This document shows positions 1-12,485 of a stretch of 64,000 nucleotides of DNA, one piece after another (positions within the stretch are counted from its first letter, which is position 1; the number at the start of each line of letters is the position of its first letter). The notes beneath the pieces are model-generated. The model was not told the DNA's origin and did not search any database. It saw only the letters and a program-made list of their open reading frames with translations. The position numbers and the translations under genes are program-made. This DNA comes from Gnomoniopsis sp. IMI 355080 (lineage: Eukaryota > Ascomycota > Sordariomycetes > Diaporthales > Gnomoniaceae), in contig JAPEVC010000104.1 of NCBI GenBank assembly GCA_027946555.1, forward strand, positions 59,326 through 123,325, read 5' to 3'.

Positions 1-780
1 GGGAAATATGCAATTTTTGCACACAAGCCTTGAAGATGTGGAAGGTTACTTCACTAAAGATTTCTCGAGGAATTGATCGTCGCCTGATGATGTGCATATT
101 CCAAATGACCTTCCGTTTCCCCGCCTATCCCTGTGGCATGCGACCTTCAGCGATGCACATACAACCCATCTCACACCTAGCTGGGTACTCGACAAGTCAG
201 TCTGAGGAATGGAGTGCAATCTCTGCCTTGGCGTCCCGGGTCCATGGCTTCGGGATGCGCCAAGACACGTGCCCGTGTATATTCCCACAGATTTGAAGCC
301 AAAGAATACGAAAGAGGTAACATCGCGACGCGAACTCATTTAAATTATCCCGGATCTCGGCAAAGTATCAAACTTTAAAGATATTCCGTATTCCATTTCT
401 CTTTTCTGCACGGTGGCGATCACACGCGAACCATGATATACGTCAAGGACTTCTTACAAACAGCCTAAGTTGGCGAGGGTATACCCGGAGACGGGTAAAT
501 GTCGGCGACCACTCGCGGGCCTTGACGATGCAATAGCGCGTGTTATGCCCTGCCCCGGAAGCTATGGACATTTGGCGTCCCATGGGGAATCTCTTATTTG
601 GGCCTAGCCAGATCGTCACCGTCTCCCCCCGGACACCTGCAATTCCGTACGGCCGGTCAGCCCTATGTCTGCTAATGATATAGGCTCGTATGTTTTATAA
701 CAGGACGAGGTGTTTCCGAACTTTCAACTGCCAGGCATGAGCATCAACCGGTTGACTTTTTTTTCGGTGAAGAATTCGCA
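1..780. other. Intergenic, upstream of the first esterase gene
   Basis: No supported gene. Short open frames on both strands have no family signature and no splice partners. The last part, up to a T-run just before 781, would be the promoter and leader of the esterase gene. Confidence 0.5.
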
Positions 781-2959
781 ATGACAGCTCTTCTTCATGG
801 CAGCCTTCTGGCCCTGTCAGTCCTTACCATAACCTTTGCGGGACTCACTCACGGTCTGGGCCCGACTTTTTCAAATTCTTCTTTTTCAAACTCTGATACC
901 TCACTCACTTTCATTTACCAAAACAATCTCAATGCGTCAGACGACTTCAACCATGTCGGAGCCATTCTGCTAGACCCTATGATCCAAGTGGATGGCGTCG
1001 CCAAGTGCGCGGCATTGGGAGAGACTCTTTTGCCCATCGCAACTCTGGACACGCATGGTGACGATTTTGAGAACGCTCTTCGATATCTCGCATTTGCAGG
1101 CTTGGTGAAAGCTGGTCAACAATACTACGTTCAAGATGCTGTGCTTTCAGTCAATTTCGCGCTGGGAGGCAGCCTCGGCTTCTCCACTGACAGGAATGAG
1201 AATGCGACGGAACCTCTTCCTGTCCTTTGCACGCAATCGAGTTCTCAAAATGAAGCAAGCAACGCTCAAGCTACTACTTCCAATGAAATCAGGATCCCAG
1301 CTGGTGGGAATACTTATGTGGGATTCCGGAATCAAAAGTCGTTTCGCTTTATTGGCATTCCTTATGCCGATCCCTTCCAACGATTCGAGTACTCCACGGT
1401 CTACAGCGCCACGGGACAGACCATCAATGCAACTGAATACGGCGCGGACTGCGTTCAGGCTGGTGACACCAGCTCCAGCGAAGACTGCCTCTTTTTGAAT
1501 ATTCAAACGCCTTACATCCCTCGGGTCGGTTCGACTGAGGAGCTTAGACCTGTCATGTTTAGCATTCATGGCGGTGGCTTTACTAGTGGCAATGGAGGAG
1601 CGGACTCGGGACTCGATGGTGGCAATATGGCTTCACGCGAGGACATCGTTTCAGTTGAGCTCAACTATCGGCTGTCTACCATCGGATTCCTTGCTGTGCC
1701 GGGGACAGACGTCAAAGGAAACTTTGGTATTGGAGACCAAATTACGGCTTTGGAGGTTAGTACATCAGATCTCGGTGATATTCTTCAGGCAAGCTGACCA
1801 TACCTTGAAACAGTGGGTAAAGAAGAATATCGCTTCATTCGGGGGCAACCCAAACAACGTTACGATTATTGGAGAGTCTGCGGGTGCAGGCTCCGTTCGT
1901 ACCTTGCTAGGATCTCCACCAGTGATTCAAAACAATCTCATCTCCGGCGCTGTCTCCATGTCAAATCTTGGCGGCGGAGTGGCTCTCGGACTAACTGGTG
2001 ATTACGCTACGACGTACAGCTCATATTTGACCGTCGAGCAGTCATATGCTCAAGCCGGCCAACAGATCTTCATAGCTGTCGGCTGCAACCAGACCAACGT
2101 TAATGATCAAATTGCTTGCTTAAAGACAAAGCCTGCTTCTCAACTGGTTGGCCTGGGAACTGTGGCGAGGTTTGTCGTCCAAGATGGCACGATTGTCGAT
2201 ACAGAGCAACTCATTGTTAGCAAGAAGAATGGCAGCCAAGCCTACGTACCAGTCATTTTTGGCACCACGAATAATGATGGTGCATCATTTTGCAATTTCC
2301 CGCCAAAAAACATCACCAGCGAAGTGCAAGGTATTGCAGCCTCCCTCGATATCTCTCAGGCCCAGGCCCAGCGTGTCATTGATAGTGGCCTCTTTCCCTA
2401 CTACAATACCGGAAACTTGACTCTAGACACATTCAACGTCTCACAACGCGTCTCCACGGACTTGCAATTCCGCTGCATCGACGAGGCCACAGTGTACGCA
2501 TCTAGCGTCTCGGGGGCTTTCCCTGTGTCTTACTATTACAACATTGACCGCACATATGAGGGCTACGACCCGCTAGGTCTGGGCCCATCCCTCAACGGTG
2601 GTACCGACCCCGAGGGCAATTACTTTAGGCTACATGGGAGCGATCTTGGCTTCACCTATGGCAATCAGAACCCTCTTCGCGACCATCGCGATCTGCAAGC
2701 AAGCCAGCTCATCAGTGGGTACTATGCAGCATTTGCCAAGACAGGGTCACCAAATCCTAGCGAGGCATATCTACAGGCGAGAGGGTATACAGATACGCTG
2801 TCTGCAGTCAAGGAAACTGGCCCGTGGGAGCCTGTGAGTGGCGTTCAGGGACCGGCCAAACAGCTCGACTACCCGGCGCCGACCATCGACTTTCCTGAGA
2901 CGCAGCAGTGTGATTTCTTGAATTATAACATTAGTTATTATTTGGATGGTGGTTCTTGA
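781..2959 (+). CDS. Secreted type-B carboxylesterase/lipase
   Basis: Two exons, 781..1755 and 1814..2959 (58-bp intron), give 706 residues. The N-terminus is a hydrophobic signal peptide. About 170 residues of fungal-type extension come before the alpha/beta-hydrolase core. The core shows the oxyanion segment HGGGF, then the nucleophile elbow GESAG with Ser347 shortly after the splice junction. An acidic residue in the D-G-A stretch and the late HGSD histidine complete a plausible triad. Many N-x-S/T sites fit a secreted glycoprotein. Family members hydrolyse carboxylic esters; the substrate cannot be told. The intron interrupts the conserved stretch just before the W-V-K-K-N-I and G-G-N-P-N motifs, and splicing restores it exactly. 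A second, only distantly similar esterase lies at 9496. Confidence 0.9.
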
Positions 2960-4790
2960 GGGCTTTGGTGCGGAAAACCATGATGTAAATACAAAAACTC
3001 ATTTATGAGTATCAATGCATTCACTATCCTTAGTTCCCAGTCACCCAAGTCCGTATGTGTGGTGCTGAGCTATGAGCTCTTCCCTCTGCATCCTCTCGGA
3101 GCTGCCATGTGACCGATGAGACCGGCTGTTGGCGGTAAATATTTGGGCTTGAAGCCTGCTTCTAATGTGGCTTTGATGGCAGGGTATATCTTGTGCTGAT
3201 CGCTCCACCACCGCGTGTATGGATTATTGAAAGGAGCTGCAATTAAATTGCGGCTGAAATACCAAAACCAACGCAGAAGTGATAATTCAAGTGCTATGGC
3301 TGAACTTACGCCTCATTCGATTTTTTACGACCCTCCATGTGATGTTCAGATTCCGCATCAAATTCAGGAGTTACCCACCGAGGTTGATAACGGCGCTGAT
3401 CGACTTCTGATTCTCTCGTAAACTCGTTTCAAAGTTTCCTCTAAGATTGAGCTTTGGATTATCTTCATCGCGCGTCTGCCATTGCATCTAATTTTCTACA
3501 ACTTGCATCAATGGTGTGCATATGTTAGACGTGAATGGGGACTCAACTGACTATAGCAACCGATTAAGTCAATCTTTCGAGCAAACTATAAGATATCGTT
3601 CGAGCCAACCTCATCGAATCCCGGGATTTTTAATAATGATGTAGATGCAGTGTTTCGTTCACATGAGTATTGTCGTCGATGGTCTCTTCCCGACTCTGTA
3701 AACAGCTACGGCAGCGCCGATTATTTTGAGGCTACTGTAAAGATGTATCTTCACAGTTCAGTCCAACGATACGAGTCATCTAACATGGTCAAGTTACAAC
3801 AGACCAATGCGGGAACCTTACCGATAGACAGGACATGACGGGTCTGGGTTTTAATAAGAACCTATACAACCCTCACACCGCTTTACCGTCGGTGCCCAAG
3901 TGGCTTGTAGCCCAAGACACATGGCACGCGTGTTGAGACACGCCCTGAAATATATCCCACGTATGCACTGCATCTGTTTATGGCTCTACGGCACAGCTCG
4001 TGGTCTAATCTGAATGGAGCCACACCATCATAGGGCTGAAAACACAAAGAGCTCAAATTATAGTCCATTGTCGACCCACATATTCCACCCGCCATAACAT
4101 TCTTTCGGTAAGCAGTAATCACAAATGCTATTGATGCACTGTCAGCTTTTGAACAGAGAGATGGATGGACCTCACGTGGCCGATACGAGGATGATGATCC
4201 TGCTGATTCCTTCAATGTGCCGCCCTTTTTCATTGCGGATCTTTAGCGGACCATCGGTAGAGGCTCGTGAAGGATTCGGCTGTTGGTCGGCGTAACGGCC
4301 TACTGTGTTCTAAATAAAACAAACGAAGTAGGTTCCATCGAAATATCTGTGAAATGGTGCTCTCGTATTACCTCCCGCCACAACTCCCGTTCTATTTTGA
4401 TTGTACTTCAAGTCTGTTCAGTATAATTGCACATTCACAATGTTTACCATCCTTTCACTTCCTAAACACTATCGCGGCTACTGTACGTTGTAAAACTATC
4501 AAAGTCAGCTGCCAGCTTCAAGTAATGGATTCCTAAGTACACTTAGTATCTCGGGCATCATTGCATCAGCACTGCAAAACAATATTGAAGCCTTGTCTTC
4601 GAAGATCAGCTTCGTGGCTATACGAAACAATCAGCCTTGTATACTACGACTGGTCCTCAACGACTGTAACAGAACATACAAGATAAAAATTGGAAAACTT
4701 CCTCGTCATGACTACAAAACACCAGATTCAAAACTGCCGCACTCAACCTCACGGAACTCGATCTCGACGTGGATCGATCTCCTTAAAAAG
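2960..4790. other. Long gene-free stretch
   Basis: About 1.8 kb with only short, unsupported open frames. An in-frame ATG at 4593 would add 66 residues to the lipoxygenase, but that addition has no signal-peptide character, so it is taken as leader. No repeat or RNA gene is seen. Confidence 0.5.
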
Positions 4791-6662
4791 ATGCGCTTCA
4801 CTCTATCGTCCGACATATTTCTCCTCGCGGCTCACATACGCAATGTTGCAAGCTATTCTTTACCTCAGCGAGCGGCCTTGCCACTGGCTCGGGCTCTCGC
4901 AATTGACGTTACACGGAACGGTTTCACATACGGTCCATCGGTAGGCGGTGGTCCATTCTATCCTGTCGGATTACTAGGCCTTGCCAAAGATGCTGTCGAT
5001 GTGGCTGCGGAAGGGATAGAAAGTGCAGCTGAATTGGCCTTGACTACAGCAGATGAGCTGGCCGCGGCTTCTGCGGGCAATGCAAAGGTAAGGAAAGTTT
5101 CTTTTCCAAACTCGAAGTTCGACTAATGATGGAATTCTAGTACAACAGTCTCGCCTCAGTTGATGACTATACTCTCCTCTACGACGGTGAATGGACTCAT
5201 ACGCTTCCTAAGGGTCCTGCTCCAGGTGTTCTCACCAACTACTCGCAGGATCTCTTCTTCAGCATGGAACGGCTCGCCAATGCTGCGTTTTCTGTACAAC
5301 GCTTGGCAGCAGGCACGTCTCTACCCTTCAACGTGGACGACACTATCACAAAGAATATCAGCGGTTTTACCCTAGCAGAGCTCCTCGCGGCTGGTAGATT
5401 ATTCTACGCTGACCACACCGACCAGGTAAATCTCGCAGCTACCAGTGACAAGTACGGTGCTGCTTGCTCTGCATACTTCTACATAGCATCCTCTGGTGAA
5501 TTTCTTCCTCTGGCGATTCGCACAAATGTCGGCGCTGATCTCGTATACACGCCTGCCGATGATGCCGAAGACTGGCTTCTTGCAAAGATCATGTTCAACA
5601 TCAACGACTTTTTCTATACCCAAGTATACCACCTCGCAGCAACCCACGAGGTGATCCAAATTTCATGGATGGCAGCCATTCGCACGCTCAGTACTGTACA
5701 TCCCATTCATGGTCTTTTGAATCGGTTGACATACGAGGTCTTTGCCATCAACCCTCTTGCCTCCACGCTGCTCTTTGCGAACGGTGGATTCTTTGACCAA
5801 ATACTTCCCTTCACTGGGGCTGCTGCGCAGGGATACAACACCGATCTGTACTTTAACGGCAGCGGTTCCTTTCAAGCAAACTACTTCCAGACCAACTTGA
5901 GAGCCCGCGGGCTTATCAATCCCTCTGTAGGGCCAGAATTGTCGAGCTTCCCCTACTACGAAGATGCGAGCGTAATCTACTCGGCGCTGGAGACCTTCAT
6001 GATAGCATTCGTCAAGTCTTATTATACCTCCGACTCGGTGGTCAAATCAGATACTGAATTGCAGGCTTGGGCCAGTGAGGCTAATGGTGACGCTGAGATG
6101 ATCGATTTCCCCACCTCGATCACCACGGTGGATCAATTGGTGGACATTTTGACACACTTTGCTCATCTCTCTTCGACGGTGCACCACGCAATCAACACCA
6201 ATGAACTTTTGAGCTTGTCAGCAACCTTTCCCATGCATCCGGGCGCCCTATACAAGCCCATTCCAACGACAAAAGGCAACACTTCAGTGGTGGATTTCCT
6301 TCCGCCACTAGACAAAGTTTTGGTGCAATTTGAGCTTGACGCGCTGTTGTAGGTAGTTGCATGGTTATGATTTTTTTGATTTTTGTATGAAATATTCTAA
6401 CAACTAATATTATCGCTGTAGCGCACGGCCCACCCTCGCAGACTCGAACCGTTCTCTGCTCAATATGTTTAATGACGCGACGTTCCTCAGTGAGACAAAC
6501 ACTGCCACAAAAACAGCCGCAGCGACTTTCAAGTCATCCATGGAAGATTTCAGTGCCAAGGTGCAGGCAAGAACGTTTGATGCCAACGGATTGTGCCAAG
6601 GCATGCCGTTCGTGTGGCAGGCGCTTGATCCAGCCGTGGCACCATTCTCGGTGACCATCTGA
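4791..6662 (+). CDS. Secreted fungal lipoxygenase (Mn/Fe-LOX family)
   Basis: Three exons, 4791..5087, 5141..6348 and 6422..6662, give 581 residues. The start at 4791 is preferred because it opens with a secretion-like hydrophobic N-terminus. The catalytic domain shows WLLAK-x-M-F-N-x-N-D followed by YHLAATHEV (His263, His268), then a second metal motif with H-H-A-I-N (His447/His448, Asn451), and it ends in a C-terminal Ile whose carboxylate would be the last metal ligand. These are the ligand positions of fungal lipoxygenases, which oxidise C18 polyunsaturated fatty acids to hydroperoxides outside the cell. Length is close to that of the secreted family. Manganese versus iron cannot be decided from the sequence. 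The 3' end faces the convergent kinase-like gene with only 52 bp between them. Confidence 0.9.
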
Positions 6663-6714
6663 GGACCGATAGAAATTTTGGGCATACATAAGAAATGATA
6701 CTCATGAGAAACCA

Positions 6715-7662
6715 TCAGTTTAGACTGTCCTCCAGCTCCTCCTCCAGCTCCTCCAGCTCCCGTTCAAGTTGCAACACATCCTCAGCAAGACCCGTTCTCG
6801 CAAAGCCAAAGTCGATCTGAATGAGTTTAATGTAACCTTGCTGCAGGTTGTCGAGGACGATTAGGGTATTGCCCGCGTGCCGGTCGCCGTCGAAAACTCC
6901 GGCATCCTCCACCGATGCCTGCACCCTCTTCTCTTCGCGTGAGATATATCCAAACAGAAGGCTTTCCTCATAGTTTTCATCGCCAATGTCATCCCAGAAG
7001 TCCTGCAAGGTCTTGGCACCCTCAATCTCCTCGATCAACACAGCACCGATCATCAACGCCTGACCATTTTTGCAATCTGGTGTCCAGGTCATGCTCGTAT
7101 AGAATCCTGGGACACAGTCCCCTTGCAGGTGACGCAACGCCTCGTAAGCCATGGTCTCATTGCTGAACTCTTCCAACCTGAGGGCTTGGAAAAAACACTC
7201 TTGACGTGCTGGTGTCGAAAGATCCATCCGTGCCGGGTCTCTGTAACCGTATATGACCTCATCAAACACTGGAACATGTTCTCCTTCGCTGACAAGCGCC
7301 ATTAAATCCCCCTCATAGCTGGAGTCGTAATCGACATGCTCGTCAGAACCAGGTAGAACCCGACTGACACTTCCCTCGCGTCTGTCGTAAGTTTTCAGAA
7401 TTCCCGTCCTAGTTCCGTGGCGGGTATCGAAGCTCACTCGCATGACGGGCGAGCACGAAAATGGTAAGAAGGTTTGGTCAACGCGCACCACCAATTGGGA
7501 ACTCGGAAATAGGCTAGTATCATATCCAGGTGGGAGAGTCCATGTGAAACTCTCTCCTTCTTCGTAGGTAGGTGCGGAGTCGAAGGGGTTTTGGGCTGGA
7601 ACTATAGGTGCAGGTAGAGGAGCCATAGAGGCCACCTCGGGAGCAATGGCCATGGATGCCAT
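6715..7662 (-). CDS. Protein-kinase-fold protein, APH-like, uncharacterised
   Basis: Single exon, 315 residues, read from the ATG at 7662; the codon at 7668 in the same frame is TTG. The C-terminal half carries a kinase-like catalytic core: D-G-D-R-H-A-G-N-T, then I-Q-I-D-F-G-F-A, which match the catalytic-loop H-x-x-N and the DFG metal-binding motif of aminoglycoside-phosphotransferase-like kinases. A preceding I-L-K lysine near residue 95 may be the ATP lysine. The tail is strongly acidic and Glu/Leu-rich, probably a short coiled coil. The substrate is unknown. The gene converges with the lipoxygenase. Confidence is good that it is coding, moderate for the kinase fold. Confidence 0.7.
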   Translation of the reverse strand: MASMAIAPEVASMAPLPAPIVPAQNPFDSAPTYEEGESFTWTLPPGYDTSLFPSSQLVVRVDQTFLPFSCSPVMRVSFDTRHGTRTGILKTYDRREGSVSRVLPGSDEHVDYDSSYEGDLMALVSEGEHVPVFDEVIYGYRDPARMDLSTPARQECFFQALRLEEFSNETMAYEALRHLQGDCVPGFYTSMTWTPDCKNGQALMIGAVLIEEIEGAKTLQDFWDDIGDENYEESLLFGYISREEKRVQASVEDAGVFDGDRHAGNTLIVLDNLQQGYIKLIQIDFGFARTGLAEDVLQLERELEELEEELEDSLN

Positions 7663-9495
7663 GATCAATTGGTAGACAATTGAGATATATGGGTCGAATG
7701 AAGAGCAATGAGTCTTGCTGTATACCTATGAGGTTGACAGTGGGAATAATCCCACAAATATGAAGCCACAAAACTGAGTGGGTGTAGTGTTGTGCCAATC
7801 AATTGATCTGTGGGTTGAGCATGAGGTATTGACGGAAGACTGTGACTGAAGGCAGGATGAGCGCATGAACTCAGTCTGGGAAGAAATGGAACGACCGAAA
7901 GTTCAAATTCGAAGAGGAACCATTGGTACCTAATGGAATCGGCCAGTCGAGATCACATGGCCGTTATTTTTCCAACGAATATAGCGTCCTCACAATGAAT
8001 ATGAGTAGCCTCACTAAATTGCTAGATCGGCAAGTATTTCTTAGTCTGCAAACACACTATATTAGTTTTAGGGACCTTGTGTCAGAAGCTATACAGTGTA
8101 CGTTACCATTAGGTGGGTGTAGCGCTGTCAAATGCTAGCCAGGCCAGGTGGTTCTGGTGCTGGCCAGCTGCAGGCACGTCCACGATACTCATCGCGGACA
8201 GACCAATTCCGTCATTTAGGCGTATGTAATGTCATGTGCCATAGGTGTCGAAGATGGGATCACAGCTTGGACTCAATTGCTAGGCAGGAGACGGCGCGTG
8301 ATCATGAATTACTGCGTAAATGTTTTACGTGTCAAGTTTCACAAGCATTTCGTAGACCATGGCTAGAAGCAATGTCAAAGATCGGCACAGCATGTGCTCA
8401 ATTTTGACTGTATCATGAAGAACATAGAGACCACATGTGATTTTGATGGGTACGATTTGACGATTCCGGCCTCTAGGCCTCTAGGGCTCTAGGAATCCAA
8501 TGCTCATCGCCCACGCCGGTCAAGTGCAGCCGAACTTGTCAGACAAGGACCTTGCCTGATGACGCTTGTTATGGCGAAAATAACTCAAGCCGATGTACAA
8601 TTGAGCAATTTACCGTCTTCGATCTGACGTGGTAAATGAGACGACTGAAGACAAGGCCTCACTACGACCTAATCACCAAGCCCGTCGTTGACCGGCGCGG
8701 TGTCACGTGATTGAATTCTTGGGAAACTGCACTATTAATAGAAGTTTCAATAAATTAAGTTGCAGGCGGACCGAACCGAATAGGGAAATAAATTCTTGGC
8801 TTTTCTCAGAACGCTCAGAATACTTCTGGGTCTGGGTCGCCGCAATACCTCGGCGCAATGCTCGAAATTTCAAGTCAGCAGGCCTCGGACCTGCTGTTGG
8901 TCATTCAGAATGGAGAAAAAGTATTCAGAACGCAGAGTCCAGTCTTAATTCTGGAGTTGGCAGCTGGGAGGAGGTCTGAGAGCGAGATAAAGCTTGTGTG
9001 GGCTGGACCTGGGCTTCTGATATTTTCAGGGTCTGAAAATACTACTCTGTGGTAGTCCAAGAACCCAGAACACTAATCTTTGCTAGTGTCAGCGTTCAAT
9101 ACCACTACTCTTCAGTAGTCTCAGCGTTCAAAGATACACCACCGGCCGTAGAACCTGACAACGGCCCCCTAACGTGCAAGCGATGCTCTCCGCGTCAATG
9201 CAACACCATAATCTCCGGGACATGCTCCCCATTGAAAGACCCATCCATGCGCTGACGTTGACTCGTGCTGGAGAACCTGGAAAGTGGGGAACCATCCTCG
9301 CGATGATTCGTTTCTGGGGAAAATCAGCCAACATGGGGATGAACTATTGCTCAGGGGTATCGGACGTCGCTGCAGAGGCATAAAGTAGAGTAGGAACGAT
9401 AGAAGCAGGAAAAATTTCAAGCCCAACGAAGCTTGCGAACTATGTCCTTTCGAGGGTTTTAGACCTCGCCTCTGTGAAGTAGCATCACCCTCAGC
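7663..9495. other. Gene-free stretch between kinase-like and esterase genes
   Basis: About 1.8 kb without a supported gene. It holds the hairpin array at 9021-9119 and, just before it (about 8812-8950), imperfect repeats of a TCAGAA-rich motif. The region may be a decayed or miniature element, but no terminal repeats or target duplications could be paired. Confidence 0.45.
9021..9119. repeat. Array of four short hairpins
   Basis: Consecutive inverted repeats: TATTTTCAG / CTGAAAATA with a 3-nt loop (9021-9041); ACTAC / GTAGT (9041-9056); ACACTA / TAGTGT (9070-9089); ACTACT / AGTAGT with a 4-nt loop (9104-9119). The last two are each followed by a copy of CAGCGTTCAA. The function is unknown. 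Confidence 0.6.
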
Positions 9496-11213
9496 ATGAT
9501 GGCCCCCTTCACCATCGCAGCCGGCCTCACGGCCCTGCTCTCAACAGCAGCTGCCGCGACTGCGCCCACCGTGCACCTCGCCAACAATCTCACCATCCAC
9601 GGCCGCGTATCCCCCTTGACCACCACCGTCCATGAATTCCTCGGCATCCCTTACGCTGCGCCGCCCCTGGGCCCTCTCCGCTGGGAGCCACCGCAGCCGT
9701 ACAACGCCGCCGCCACTACGGTCGTCAATGCCACCGCTCTGCCCCCTTCATGCTGGCAATACATCTCCAAGCACCCGGGCATTTTACGCACCGACGCGCC
9801 CCAGTTCATGATTGGCGACGCGGGCATGAGTGAGGATTGTCTGACGATGAGCGTCTGGGCTCCTGCCAGCGCGCTCGACGAGGACGCTGCGCCGTTGCCC
9901 GTGTTGATCTGGTTCTATGGTGGGGGTTTTGCGACAGGCGGGACCGACGTGCCTTATCAGATCCCGACCCGGTGGATTGAGCGCTCGCAAGAGCACATTG
10001 TAGTGGTGTTCAAGTAAAGACGTTGTGCTCTTTCTAAGCCCTTTTGTCTACTCGCTAACAACTAGCCCCCAGCTATCGCCTCAACATCTTTGGTTTCCCC
10101 ACCGCAGCAGGCCTCCCTGCTAACACGCAAAACCTCGGCCTCCTCGACCAGCGCTTCGCAGTCGAATGGCTGCGCACGCATATTGGCGCTTTTGGCGGCG
10201 ACGCAGACCGCATGGTAATCTGGGGTCAGTCAGCGGGCGCGACAGCGGTAGACTTTTACCAGTACGCCTACCCAGACGACCCGCTTGTCACGGGGCTGAT
10301 TCAAGATTCCGGGACGGCGCACCTCGACATCTTGAAGAACAGTGCTGTGGGGGACTACTCGAGCTTCAGCCTAGTTGCGGCCAATGTTGGGTGCGCCAAT
10401 GCGACGTCTTCTCCCGCGGCCGAGTTGGAGTGTATGCGTGGTGTGCCGGCTGAAAAGCTGGAAGGATTTGTGGCGACATATGAGGATGGGGCGGATGATC
10501 CAGCGCTGACTTTTATACCGTTGGTGGACGGCGTGCTGGTATTTGAGAACTACACAGAGCGAGCGGCGGCGGGCAATATGTCGAATTTGGTATGCATATC
10601 CATGAGGTGTTGTGGTAAACGAAGCATGACTGACTTTGTTTTTTCTAGCCTGCCATTATCGGAAATGTCGCCAACGAGGGCATGTTCCTGACGACATACA
10701 ATACGACGAATCCGGACTTTGCGACAGCTCTAGAGTACTCATACGAGTACTTTTGGTGTCCGACCGCTGTTACCACTCTGTGAGTTATTCTACTTCCATT
10801 CCAAAGTGTACAAGCCTTATCGAGGAGAGACCGACTGACACAATTGCAGAGAGCGCCTCGCCAACAACCGCACTACCCATCGATGGTTTTACTCCGGCAA
10901 CTTCACAAATATCAGCCCCAAGTATTGGGACGGTGCCTACCACGAAAGCGAGCTGCCGATGCTGTTTGGCACACACATGGATTTCCGTGGAAACTCAACT
11001 GAGTTTGAGTATGAGCTGAGTTATGTCATGCAGGATGCTTACGCTGCGTTTGTAAAAGACCCAGAGCACGGGCTGGACGCTATAGGATGGCCTGCCTACC
11101 AAGGGCTGGGTGGAGAGGTGCTGCGCTGGGGAGACATGACTAACATGACTCTGGCTCACTTGACCACTCTCACGAGTATTGAAGAGGGTTGTCGTAGTCG
11201 AGGTCTACTTTGA
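9496..11213 (+). CDS. Secreted type-B carboxylesterase
   Basis: Four exons, 9496..10013, 10073..10589, 10649..10779 and 10850..11213, give 509 residues, the usual length for the family. A signal peptide (MMAPFTIAAGL...) is followed by F-L-G-I-P-Y-A, the oxyanion stretch F-Y-G-G-G-F, and the nucleophile elbow GQSAG (Ser226). The acidic member probably lies in G-N-V-A-N-E-G and the histidine in the late G-A-Y-H-E-S-E stretch. Every junction restores family-conserved sequence, for example V-V-F-N-Y-R-L-N-I-F-G at the first. It is only distantly similar to the esterase at 781, with more introns and no N-terminal extension, so it is not a recent duplicate. The substrate is unknown. Confidence 0.9.
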
Positions 11214-11569
11214 GTGTTATATTGTCAGACCGATAATGAATGCTAAGCTCGTATGCATAATTCTCATACCAATTCCGTTCCCACATGTAAGCATCCAACG
11301 GCAAAACGTCACACAAGCCAATTTCTCCATGTCCACTTCAAACGATCCGCTCTGCAGCTGGCATCACACGTAAATTCTGTATCACCATTTCCGCCAGCAC
11401 CAGTACATCTTTTCCCAGCGCGCTCTACTCTTTGTCCTCCATTTTGGCCAAATCCTCCCTGCCGCAGTTGGTATTGTTCTTAAACAATGTCAGCTCGTTG
11501 GTCGAATCTTTACTCTTGATATCCATTTGTGCATCCCATGCCTCGAAATCTGCATCGGGCCAACGTCAC
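11214..11569. other. Convergent 3' region
   Basis: Spacer between two converging genes. No motif beyond ordinary 3' sequence is recognised. Confidence 0.4.
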
Positions 11570-12485
11570 TTAGTGTGGGATAATGGTACAGCGGCCCGCC
11601 TTGCACCACAAGCACAAATCCCAGCGATGCGGTCCACGAGCAACCGTATGCTTAGGCCGTAATCGCTCCGCTGGAATGTTGTTCCAAACTTTGATGGCAT
11701 AAGCGAGCAAATCTGGATATCCTTCAGCGTATTCGTTGTCGAAAATTGGGTGAGTGGCAGTGGCTTCGTCGCAGCGCCCGCACGCTTGCCAGTATACTCT
11801 TGCGTTGTACGTCTGTCTAGTGTATGTTCGCATCAAGACACCGACCGATACGCTTCGCCATCGGTGGCCACACCCCTCTTTGGGGCATTCGAAGCGCGCA
11901 GGGAGGTTCGTGTTCCATTCGTTGATCAGGTAGGCCTCACGACTATCGATGGGGTTGAACGTGTAGTGTAGATTTAGAGTCTTCGAGTCGTCGAGACACG
12001 CTGTCATGGAGCTCGGGGTGCATAGACCATAGGCTTTTGAGATCTCGGTGCGGCATCTTGAGTACTTCTTTCATGGTCTCGATGGGGTGGAGCTCGTCCG
12101 ATGGAAACCAGCCGAGGCTGATGATTCTCCGGTCATCGGCGACGATGGTGGGGGTTGGTGGACTACAAGCGGAGCTCTCGTTGAGGTGACCTGTTATGAT
12201 CGTGGGAGCATCGACATTGTTTGACCCAGGAACAGAGTCGGAGGAGATGTCCTCGATTTCAGACCCCGTTTCCTGGTAAGTGACGGATGGGCGTGTAGGA
12301 GCGGGTGATTCGCAAGCATTGACGGATCCAGGGTCCTGCCATAAATTCGTCGAAGCAGTAACGACGCGACGAGACTTTGCGAATGTGATCTCAGGGGCAG
12401 GTGGCACGACATCACCGACTGCTGAAGAGGGCTGCAGTGCCTTTGGAGGCTTGGGTGTCGCCCACCGAGAGTTGGCGAGTGTCAT
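11570..12485 (-). CDS. 3CxxC-type zinc-binding protein, split by a frameshift
   Basis: Two overlapping frames encode one protein. The upstream frame (12485 to 11943) has a Ser/Pro-rich N-terminus and ends in the family stretch L-W-S-M-H-P-E-L-H. The downstream frame (12007 to 11570) carries the 3CxxC domain: F-E-C-P-K-E-G-C-G-H-R-W, Y-N-A-R-V-Y-W-Q-A-C-G-R-C and a C-L-W-C-K-A-G-R-C tail. Fungal relatives run from one segment directly into the other. The overlap is too short to hold an intron, and no GT-AG pair rejoins the frames. One extra base in the A-run opposite 11973-11975 would explain it. It is either a recently broken gene or an assembly error. The domain resembles that of receptor-transporting proteins; the role in fungi is unknown. 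Confidence 0.7.

Noticed and set aside
4593..4790. Upstream extension of the lipoxygenase frame
   Set aside because: It has no signal-peptide character, whereas the ATG at 4791 opens a secretion-like N-terminus.
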